Below are positions 1 through 5,956 of a DNA stretch of 8,233 nt, in pieces; the first letter of the stretch is position 1, and each line of letters opens with the position of its first letter. The notes beneath the pieces are model-generated. The model did not search any database and was not told the DNA's origin. It saw only the letters and a program-made list of their open reading frames with translations. Made by a program: the position numbers and the translations under genes. The DNA lies in the NCBI GenBank assembly GCA_900753645.1, contig CAADZW010000141.1:1-8233 (forward strand), read 5' to 3'. The stretch comes from Bacilli bacterium (GTDB lineage Bacteria; Bacillota_I; Bacilli_A; RF39; UBA660).

Positions 1-598
1 TAAACAATTATTGATCGTTGTCATTTTAGGACTAATTTTTATTCCTCTTTTATTGATTGATTATAAGAAAAACTATTATAATAGCGAAGTAAAAAAAATA
101 AATATTCCGATTTTGTTAATCATTGCTGTGTTATTAAGTTTGGTTTATAATGTGTTTGCTTATTATGTCAATAATTTTACTTTCCAAACATCTTTGTTTG
201 ATAGTAATGGTAATATATTGTATGTTCTTTTAGCGACTGGTTTAATCGGACCAGTTATCGAAGAGTTGATGTTTAGAGGAATTATTTATAACGAACTAAA
301 GAAAAGAATAACTAGTATGGCTGCTATTTTAATTACGACCTTATTCTTTGCTTTAACTCATTTTAATATCTTTCAAATTATCTATGCCTTAGCTTTAGGT
401 TTCATTTTTATTTTTGTTTATGAAAAGTATAAAGATATAAAAGCACCAATAATTCTTCATATGGCCAGTAATATCACCACTACCTTATTTGTGCCTTTGT
501 TAATTAAAGATAATTTTATCGTTAATTACAGTATATTTTTAATTGGATTAATAGGTATATTTCTTATCAAGAAATATACAAAATTTTTTAAGATATGA
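1..598 (+). CDS. CPBP family intramembrane metalloprotease (CAAX protease/Abi-like), 5' end cut by window edge
   Basis: The frame is open from base 2, so the true start lies upstream; the TTG at 11 is only the first possible start in view. About 198 residues are visible, mostly hydrophobic, with several membrane segments. The family signature is clear: EELMFRG near visible residues 87-93 (the EExxxR motif), FALTH near 116-120, and HMASN near 153-157. These Glu and His residues form the presumed metal site of Rce1-like glutamic/metalloproteases inside the membrane. Family members process prenylated proteins in eukaryotes; in bacteria many are linked to bacteriocin self-immunity or protein maturation, but most have no known substrate, and none can be assigned here. 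All three motif regions are present, so the protein is probably active. It ends with TGA, 22 bases before the next gene's ATG, and a possible promoter overlaps that stop, so co-transcription with the following genes is uncertain. Confidence 0.88.
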   Translation, partial: KQLLIVVILGLIFIPLLLIDYKKNYYNSEVKKINIPILLIIAVLLSLVYNVFAYYVNNFTFQTSLFDSNGNILYVLLATGLIGPVIEELMFRGIIYNELKKRITSMAAILITTLFFALTHFNIFQIIYALALGFIFIFVYEKYKDIKAPIILHMASNITTTLFVPLLIKDNFIVNYSIFLIGLIGIFLIKKYTKFFKI

Positions 599-604
599 TA
601 TAAT
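575..604 (+). promoter_or_regulatory. Candidate extended -10 promoter for the phosphatase-to-murF run
   Basis: TGATATAAT at 596-604 is a perfect extended -10 (TGn plus TATAAT), and its TGA is the stop codon of the upstream protease gene. A weak -35-like TATACA lies at 575-580, with an 18-base spacer. Transcription would start near 611, giving a leader of only about 10 bases before the ATG at 621, so the ribosome site would sit at the very 5' end. In such AT-rich DNA, TATAAT by chance is common; the extended form makes this more credible but does not prove it. Confidence 0.4.
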
Positions 605-610
605 GTAATT

Positions 611-615
611 GGTGA
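611..615 (+). promoter_or_regulatory. Weak ribosome binding site that selects ATG 621
   Basis: GGTGA at 611-615 lies 5 bases before ATG 621. The same frame is open from a TTG at 609 and a GTG at 612, but both overlap or precede this site and have no purine-rich element at a workable distance. The protein from 621 also begins in the standard HAD manner, with the first strand leading straight into the DxD motif. Confidence 0.55.
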
Positions 616-620
616 ATGGT

Positions 621-1118
621 ATGAAAAATTTATACATTGATTTTGATGGTGTGATAATGGATACCATCGGTGTTACTTACGATATGCTAGATCGCTTGGA
701 AGTCGATCGGAAAGATCCTGATAAAATGAAGGAATTCTACTCTAATTTGAATTGGAAACAATTACTGACATTAACCCCAATTATCAATGATGGATATAAT
801 TGTTTAAAAAAGATATTTGCTTCGAATAAATTTAATGTAGCGATATTGACACATGTTAATTCACTAGATGAAGCAGTTGCTAAAATAAACCATATTAGAA
901 AGTATTTTAAAGATATTACTATCATCCCTGTTCCAAGGGAAATATCTAAAACCAAAATATGTTTAAGCAAAGATGCAATACTGATCGATGATTATTCCGG
1001 CAATCTAAAAGAATGGGAAAGTGAAGGAGGAATTGGTATTCAATTTTCTCGCGATTTAACTAAAGATAAAGGTTTTCCTGTTATTGATAAACTAGATAAA
1101 ATAATCGATATGTTTTAG
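621..1118 (+). CDS. HAD-superfamily 5'-nucleotidase-like phosphatase (NT5C-type)
   Basis: A 165-residue cytosolic protein with the HAD phosphatase motifs in order. IDFDGV at residues 6-11 gives the Asp nucleophile D7 and the acid/base D9. ILTHV at 75-79 supplies motif II (T77). K100 or K102 is a likely motif III lysine. LIDDY at 111-115 gives the paired Mg-binding D113 and D114. The tail after motif IV (NLKEWESEGGIGIQF) closely resembles the small 5'(3')-deoxyribonucleotidase family (NT5C type), whose members remove phosphate from (deoxy)nucleoside monophosphates; the substrate here is inferred from family resemblance only. Length fits this compact family. ATG 621 is preferred to the TTG at 609 because of the GGTGA site. 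The stop codon overlaps the ribosome site of the next gene, so the two are almost certainly co-transcribed. Confidence 0.8.
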   Translation: MKNLYIDFDGVIMDTIGVTYDMLDRLEVDRKDPDKMKEFYSNLNWKQLLTLTPIINDGYNCLKKIFASNKFNVAILTHVNSLDEAVAKINHIRKYFKDITIIPVPREISKTKICLSKDAILIDDYSGNLKEWESEGGIGIQFSRDLTKDKGFPVIDKLDKIIDMF

Positions 1119-1124
1119 GAGGTG
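1117..1124 (+). promoter_or_regulatory. Strong ribosome binding site that selects ATG 1130 over GTG 1127
   Basis: AGGAGGTG at 1117-1124 is a near-perfect Shine-Dalgarno sequence overlapping the TAG stop (1116-1118) of the phosphatase gene. It is 5 bases from ATG 1130 but only 2 from the in-frame GTG at 1127, so the ATG is the better start. Confidence 0.8.
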
Positions 1125-1129
1125 AAGTG

Positions 1130-2317
1130 ATGTTATTTAATAATTCTTTATCCATAACAATTTTAGAAAAATTAGTAAAAATAGGCAAAAGAGCTAATAT
1201 TTTTAATTTTAATGGGACATTTACAGAAGATGAACTTGACGCAATAGATGAATTGGTTGTTAGTAATTGTGATGGCTTAGATGGTCTTTCTAATTTAAAA
1301 AATCTGAAGAACTTAACTATTATCAGTTCAAATTTGTATTCTTTTTCTGAACCGATGATATTAAATAATATCACTGATTTTAGTGAAATCAATAAACTAA
1401 AAAATTTAGAATCTTTAAAGATAATATACGATCAAAATATCGAAATTTTAGATATTCGTAATTTAGAAAATATAAAAACATTGAAATTGTTTTGTAATCC
1501 TAATTTAGTCAAAATAAGAGGATTAAGTGACAAGAAAAAACTAAATCAAGTCGTAATTTGTGAATGTTCAGTTAGCGATATTGGAGATGTCACAAAATAC
1601 ATTGAAAATACTGTCGATACCGCTACTAATATCATGGATATCAAAATGTATGCCAAAATGTTTACGCCACGAATTAGTGATTTTTTAAAAAACCAATACA
1701 ATGCAAATAAATCTAATATTAAATTTGGTGAACACATTTATTTCCACGATGAAATTTATGTTATTGACGTATATCAAATGTCGGAAATGTATAAGAAAGT
1801 TTTAAATTTTTTAAAAAGATTAAATATTGACGAATTACCGAAAGAGGACCAAGCTTTTGCCATATATAAGTTTGTCATTTCTTATTTGTCATATGACTAT
1901 GAAGGCTTAGATTATCGTAATCGTAATTACGAAAAAGTACTTAGTCTTAATGAAAATGATCGGCAATATATTTTAAAACGAATGGCTTTGATGAATTCTT
2001 CATTTGGTGCTTTAACCACTAGAAAAGCTGTTTGTGATGGTTATGTCAATCTATTAAAACTATTATTTACTATTTATGGAATAAAAAGTGAAACCGTTAT
2101 ATGTCGAAAAGGTGAATTACCGCATGCAGCGATTAAATACTATGTAAATAGTAAATGGTATTATGCTGATCCTGAACGCGATTATGACCAAAATAAGATT
2201 AGATACTTCGGATTAACTAAGGAGGAATTATCTAAAATATATGTCCTTTCTCCTAAAGAAGATATTATTGAAAAAGAAGTAAACGAGGCAAAAATATATG
2301 AAAAAAATATTATATAA
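1130..2317 (+). CDS. Leucine-rich-repeat protein with C-terminal transglutaminase-like domain
   Basis: A 395-residue protein in two parts. Residues about 40-160 hold irregular leucine-rich repeats (LSNLKNLKNLTII, INKLKNLESLKII, IRNLENIKTLKLF), probably a binding surface. Residues about 215-375 match a transglutaminase-like cysteine protease fold: the nucleophile in AVCDGY (C302), the histidine in PHAAIKYY (H332) and the aspartate in WYYADPERDY (D347) are in the usual order and spacing. The family's common HAW after the histidine reads HAA here. Such domains act as peptidases or acyl transferases; the substrate is unknown. There is no signal peptide or membrane segment, so it should act in the cytoplasm, unlike many bacterial relatives that are exported. 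Its last 20 bases overlap the start of the HD-domain gene, indicating coupled translation. Confidence 0.8.
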   Translation: MLFNNSLSITILEKLVKIGKRANIFNFNGTFTEDELDAIDELVVSNCDGLDGLSNLKNLKNLTIISSNLYSFSEPMILNNITDFSEINKLKNLESLKIIYDQNIEILDIRNLENIKTLKLFCNPNLVKIRGLSDKKKLNQVVICECSVSDIGDVTKYIENTVDTATNIMDIKMYAKMFTPRISDFLKNQYNANKSNIKFGEHIYFHDEIYVIDVYQMSEMYKKVLNFLKRLNIDELPKEDQAFAIYKFVISYLSYDYEGLDYRNRNYEKVLSLNENDRQYILKRMALMNSSFGALTTRKAVCDGYVNLLKLLFTIYGIKSETVICRKGELPHAAIKYYVNSKWYYADPERDYDQNKIRYFGLTKEELSKIYVLSPKEDIIEKEVNEAKIYEKNII

Positions 2318-3734
2318 CTTAATTGAACAAGGTTTAGTTGATAGTTATTTAGATAACACTCAAAGAGAAGATTTAAAAAGACAGATAAAAAATATTAAAG
2401 AAAAATATCTTTATAAATCATTAATTCATGGCTTGCATCACTCAGAGAAAGTTTTGATGTTTTCCTATATTATTAGTACTGATTTTGATTTGTCAGATTC
2501 CGATCGCCAAATATTGTTTGATGCTGCGGTTTATCATGATATGGGGCGAATCAGTGATGTTGAGGAAACTTTTCATGGCCTTAATTCGGCTCGTAAAATT
2601 GATGAGGTAGTTGATAGCCCAATTTATAATGAACCACAAAATTTAAATATCTTAAAAGCTATTTGTGATGGTCATGCAACTGATGATAAGCTCATTAGAA
2701 TAACAGCTGATAATTATGAAGTTAATGAAAATAATTTATCACGATATTATTTACTATATAATATTTTAAAAGATGCTGATGCTTTAGATCGAACGAGGTT
2801 TATGAAAACTAGTTTAGCAGTTTTAAATGAAAAATACTTACGTTTGGATTTCTCTAAACAGTTAGTTGAATTTGCTAATAAAGTAAATGAACTTTATCGT
2901 AATAAAATCAGTGAAATTAATTATGAGAAATTCAAAGATTTTAATGATGATGAAGCGACAATTACTTGTTTTCATGGTATCGGTTTTAATTTTTTTAATT
3001 TAGAAAGTATTTTAAAGCATGGCTTACTTTCTAATTATGCTAAATTAAAAAAAGGTATTTTTAACAAACGAAATTTTTATGGTAACAATAGCGAACTATG
3101 GATTAGTGTTACTGATAAAAAAGGAAAAGCAGCCCAAGTTTTTATCGATGATTACATTTCTTTAGAGTTAGCGGTTCCTAGATTATCTTCCGGTGAAAAA
3201 AATAAATCTCGATCATTTGATTTAGGATTACCTTATAATAGTGGTCAATATGATGATGAAGCCTTTGCATTTTATGAAATTCCTGTTTCTAATATCAAAA
3301 AAATAAATATAAATCCTGAAATTTTAAATACTAGTATTAGTGACTTAAATTATATTAATGGTTCTTTAAATATAGATGTTATAACAGATTTGGTCAATGA
3401 ATATTTGAATAAAATAAGATTATTAGGCTTTTTTCCTGATATCAAAAATGTTACAGAGATCCTTAGTTGTTATCGAAAAGAAGTTTTATATTATGAAAAG
3501 TTAAATAATTTTGATCAAAGAATTCATCAAGATAGATTATTTGCCACTTGTGAAGCTTATTTAGAGAAGATAAACAGTGAAATTCAAATATGGATGCAAC
3601 AGTTGTATCAGAAAAAATTTAATAAAGAGATAGTTACAGTTAACGATGTTATCGTCGATATTTTAAACGATTTAAACATTGATTATGAATTTTTAAATGG
3701 TAGTTTTGTTTTAAGTCGAGGACGACAAATTTAG
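2298..3734 (+). CDS. HD-domain phosphohydrolase fused to a putative ADP-ribosyltransferase-like domain
   Basis: A 478-residue soluble protein. Residues about 40-175 form an HD domain: HGLHHSEKV (H44, H47, H48), YHDMGR (H80-D81), FHG (H93), DGH (H126) and KDADALDRTRF (D159, D161, D164), all plausible metal ligands of an HD phosphohydrolase acting on nucleotides or other phosphoesters. Residues about 221-340 look like an ADP-ribosyltransferase fold: CFHGIG (H226) then NLESILKHGLLS resembles the opening of PARP/DarT/KptA-like proteins, ELWISVT (266-272) may be the second strand, and YDDEAFAFYEIPVSNIKKI (E321) fits the late strand with the catalytic Glu. This assignment is by eye and weaker than the HD call. 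Residues about 345-478 are unrecognised and probably helical. The ATG follows GAGG at 2285-2288 by 9 bases and lies inside the upstream transglutaminase-like gene. murF starts 9 bases after its stop. Confidence 0.78.
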   Translation: MKKILYNLIEQGLVDSYLDNTQREDLKRQIKNIKEKYLYKSLIHGLHHSEKVLMFSYIISTDFDLSDSDRQILFDAAVYHDMGRISDVEETFHGLNSARKIDEVVDSPIYNEPQNLNILKAICDGHATDDKLIRITADNYEVNENNLSRYYLLYNILKDADALDRTRFMKTSLAVLNEKYLRLDFSKQLVEFANKVNELYRNKISEINYEKFKDFNDDEATITCFHGIGFNFFNLESILKHGLLSNYAKLKKGIFNKRNFYGNNSELWISVTDKKGKAAQVFIDDYISLELAVPRLSSGEKNKSRSFDLGLPYNSGQYDDEAFAFYEIPVSNIKKININPEILNTSISDLNYINGSLNIDVITDLVNEYLNKIRLLGFFPDIKNVTEILSCYRKEVLYYEKLNNFDQRIHQDRLFATCEAYLEKINSEIQIWMQQLYQKKFNKEIVTVNDVIVDILNDLNIDYEFLNGSFVLSRGRQI

Positions 3735-3743
3735 GAGGAGAAC

Positions 3744-5333
3744 ATGATTTTATTTATTATTGCTTTGCTATGTATGTTTATTTATATCATTTTCGATTTA
3801 AAGAAAGCATTTCATATGTTGCAACAAAATTGGTATAACGATGGTAATCGTTATTTAAAATGGATTAATAATAATAGTAAATTCGTTTTTGTTTGGTTTG
3901 ATTATTTATACTTATTTATCGTTATTTTAGGGTATTTTATCAATAATCAATTATTAAGTATAATCATAGCGGTTTATTATTTGATTCTAACTTATCTACT
4001 ATTTAAAAAATATAAACATGAACAAGTGAAAAAACCTTTAGCGTTTACTGGTCGAATTAAAAGAATGTGTGTGACGATTTTTATCTTATATTTGATTCCA
4101 ATTTTAACGATCTTTTTAACGTTTAATCAAGATTTAGTTTTTATTTATTATTTTATTGTTGGTAGTTTAATTTATTTTAATTATTATATTGTTTATTTAG
4201 CTAATATTATCAACAAACCAGTTGAAAAGCTAGTTTATTGGCATTATAAAAATAAAGCTAATCGTAAATTAAAATCTTTAAGTAAAATGGAAGTTATTGC
4301 AGTAACTGGCAGTTATGGTAAGACCAGTACTAAAAATATTATTAGTGATATATTGAATGTTAAATATATTGCTTTTCCAACGCCTCAAAATTTTAATACC
4401 AATTATGGCTTAATCAGAACAATCAACGAGTATATTGATAAATATAATGATTATTTTGTAGCTGAATTAGGTGCTTTTAGAAGAGGGGATATTAAAAGTA
4501 GAGCTAGTATTGTTAAACCAAAATATGGTATTTTAACTAAAATTGGAACGGCCCATTTAGATACTTTTGGATCGATTGAAAATACAACGAAAACGAAATT
4601 TGAGTTGATTGAATCATTGCCAAGTGATGGTATCGCATTTTTAAATATCGACGATGAATTACAGGTAAATTATCATTTAAAAAATAAAGTTAAAGTTGTT
4701 TGGTATGGGTTAAGTGTTGAAGCTGATGTTTATGCTAGTGATATTAAGTATTCTAGTGATGGCATGAGTTTTAAAGTTCATTTTAAAAATGATAAAAAGT
4801 CATATGATTTTGCGACTAAGTTATTGGGTGAATCTAATGTTTATAACATTCTAGCTGGTATAGCAGTTGGTAAAGAATTGGGTTTATCTATTGCTGAGTT
4901 ACAAAGAGGTGTATTGCAGATTAAACCGATCGAGCATCGTTTACAAATCAAAAAATATGGTCAGATCACTTATATTGATGATGCATATAATTCTAATCCT
5001 GTTGGATCTAAAATGGCTTTGGATGTTTTGAAACTAATGCCTGGTAAGAAAGTAATAATTACCCCTGGAATGATCGAGATGGGGAATAAACAGTATGAGG
5101 TTAACTATAATTTTGGTAAATACATTGCCGATAGTGTCGATTTGGCTATTTTGGTCGGAATAGAACAGACTAAACCGATTCAAAAAGGACTATTAGATTC
5201 TAAATTTGATAAAGATAAATTGCTAATGCTAAACGATGTTAAAGAAGCAATCAGTATTGCACAGAACTATTTTCCTAATAAAGAAACTTATATTTTGTTA
5301 GAAAATGATTTACCTGATATTTTTAATGAATAG
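3744..5333 (+). CDS. murF: MurF-type Mur ligase with N-terminal membrane domain (UDP-MurNAc-tripeptide--D-Ala-D-Ala ligase family)
   Basis: A 529-residue Mur ligase; the usual MurF is about 450. Residues 1-160 hold about five membrane segments (roughly 2-18, 47-65, 71-87, 108-127, 131-155) where MurF normally has its soluble UDP-sugar-binding domain. The ATP domain starts near 182: TGSYGKTST (188-196, P-loop), NTNYGLIRT (218-226), AELGAF (E241, Mg ligand), GTAHLDTFGS (H271), and TKTKFELIE, where K285 is the likely carbamylated lysine. The C-terminal domain has IEHRL (396-400), IDDAYNSNP (411-419) and ends in LLENDLPD. MurF adds D-Ala-D-Ala to the UDP-MurNAc-tripeptide in peptidoglycan synthesis; the membrane region implies work at the inner face of the membrane. 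AGGAGGAG at 3733-3740 supports this start. A related membrane Mur ligase with another acceptor is possible. It probably shares a transcript with the upstream genes. Confidence 0.82.
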   Translation: MILFIIALLCMFIYIIFDLKKAFHMLQQNWYNDGNRYLKWINNNSKFVFVWFDYLYLFIVILGYFINNQLLSIIIAVYYLILTYLLFKKYKHEQVKKPLAFTGRIKRMCVTIFILYLIPILTIFLTFNQDLVFIYYFIVGSLIYFNYYIVYLANIINKPVEKLVYWHYKNKANRKLKSLSKMEVIAVTGSYGKTSTKNIISDILNVKYIAFPTPQNFNTNYGLIRTINEYIDKYNDYFVAELGAFRRGDIKSRASIVKPKYGILTKIGTAHLDTFGSIENTTKTKFELIESLPSDGIAFLNIDDELQVNYHLKNKVKVVWYGLSVEADVYASDIKYSSDGMSFKVHFKNDKKSYDFATKLLGESNVYNILAGIAVGKELGLSIAELQRGVLQIKPIEHRLQIKKYGQITYIDDAYNSNPVGSKMALDVLKLMPGKKVIITPGMIEMGNKQYEVNYNFGKYIADSVDLAILVGIEQTKPIQKGLLDSKFDKDKLLMLNDVKEAISIAQNYFPNKETYILLENDLPDIFNE

Positions 5334-5373
5334 AAAAGTATGTCAAAATTATGAGGTATAGGGAATTTTAATT

Positions 5374-5377
5374 GGAG
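5374..5377 (+). promoter_or_regulatory. Ribosome binding site that selects ATG 5387
   Basis: GGAG at 5374-5377 lies 9 bases before ATG 5387. The in-frame TTG 5372 overlaps the site and ATG 5378 directly abuts it, so neither can use it; ATG 5387 is the best supported start of the NUDIX gene. Confidence 0.65.
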
Positions 5378-5386
5378 ATGAAAAAA

Positions 5387-5908
5387 ATGATATCTAAAGG
5401 AACTTATGGCGAATATACAGATTTATATGATGATAATAAAAATTTAACAGGCGAAAAAATATTTAGGGAAAAAGGAACTAAACTTGAAGTTCCTAAAGGA
5501 AAATATACTATTGTAGTATTAGCATTTATAGAAAATTCTAAAGGTGAATTTTTATTTCAAATGACATCTAAAAGAAAAAAAAGTGTATGGGCCACTACTG
5601 GAGGACATGTAAAAGCTGGACAAACAAGTAAAGAAGCCATTTTAGAGGAAATAAAGGAAGAACTTGGAATTGATATTGATCCAACAGAAATAGAATTATT
5701 TAAAACTTATAAATATGAAAGTGCATTTAAAGATGTTTTCTATATAAGAAAAGATATTAATATAAATGAATTAGTATATGAAGAAGATGAAGTTGAATAT
5801 GTGCAATATTTAACAAAAGAGGAAATAATGGATTTGATAAATAATGATGGTAATATTAGAAAAACAAATATAGATGCTTTTTTGGATATAATTGAAAATA
5901 AAAAATGA
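5387..5908 (+). CDS. NUDIX hydrolase
   Basis: A 173-residue soluble protein. The NUDIX box follows the TGG of VWATTGGHV: GHVKAGQ, a seven-residue spacer, then EEIKEELGI. Against the consensus GX5EX7REUXEEXGU, the first Glu is Gln and the Arg is Glu, while the metal-binding EExxEE core is intact, so hydrolysis of a nucleoside-diphosphate-linked compound remains plausible. The N-terminal part (YTDLYDDNKNLTGEKIFRE) is typical of NUDIX proteins related to the isopentenyl-diphosphate-isomerase/YfcD group; the exact substrate cannot be told. Codon use is unlike its neighbours: by hand count Ile is 11 ATA, 7 ATT and no ATC; Gly is 7 GGA of 11; all four Arg are AGA/AGG. murF uses GGA for 6 of 28 Gly and includes CGN Arg codons. 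This suggests separate acquisition. A 53-base gap separates it from murF; I see no convincing promoter there. Confidence 0.88.
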   Translation: MISKGTYGEYTDLYDDNKNLTGEKIFREKGTKLEVPKGKYTIVVLAFIENSKGEFLFQMTSKRKKSVWATTGGHVKAGQTSKEAILEEIKEELGIDIDPTEIELFKTYKYESAFKDVFYIRKDININELVYEEDEVEYVQYLTKEEIMDLINNDGNIRKTNIDAFLDIIENKK

Positions 5909-5951
5909 TATGAAACTTGTTCCTTGAATATAGAAACGATGTTCATATCAT
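5905..5951 (-). terminator. Stem-loop between convergent genes, likely terminator of murE, possibly bidirectional
   Basis: ATGATATGAA at 5905-5914 pairs with TTCATATCAT at 5942-5951 (10 bp). An additional C5916-G5941 pair forms across a bulged A, leaving a 24-base loop. On the minus strand the stem is followed at once by TTTTATTTTC, the pattern of an intrinsic terminator 6 bases after the murE stop. On the plus strand the sequence after it is T-rich but broken (AATTTCTAATTTTTATTT), so termination of the NUDIX transcript is less certain. The left arm contains the NUDIX stop codon. The stem is AT-rich and the loop long, which weakens the call. Confidence 0.5.
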
Positions 5952-5956
5952 AATTT

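Noticed and set aside
737..970. Minus-strand open frame inside the phosphatase gene
   Set aside because: It lies opposite a gene with clear HAD motifs, has no ribosome site, and its hydrophobic product is typical of an antisense shadow in AT-rich DNA.
1081..1392. Minus-strand open frame across the phosphatase/transglutaminase junction
   Set aside because: It runs antisense over two well-supported genes and a strong ribosome site; Ser-rich shadow product with no recognisable domain.
1546..1737. Minus-strand short frame inside the LRR-transglutaminase gene
   Set aside because: Short, antisense to a supported gene, with no ribosome site or motif.
5334..5386. Possible promoter or weak AAAATT/AATTTT hairpin before the NUDIX gene
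   Set aside because: TATAGG-like hexamers have no -35 at a suitable distance, and the 6-bp stem is all A/T, so neither stands out from background.
5332..5942. Possible direct repeat flanking the NUDIX gene (TAGAAA...ATGT at 5332 and 5931)
   Set aside because: The shared bases are few and interrupted, and such matches are expected by chance at this AT content; no transposase or clear inverted ends accompany them.
5740..5946. Minus-strand short frame over the NUDIX gene 3' end
   Set aside because: It crosses the likely terminator and is antisense to NUDIX coding sequence; no motif.
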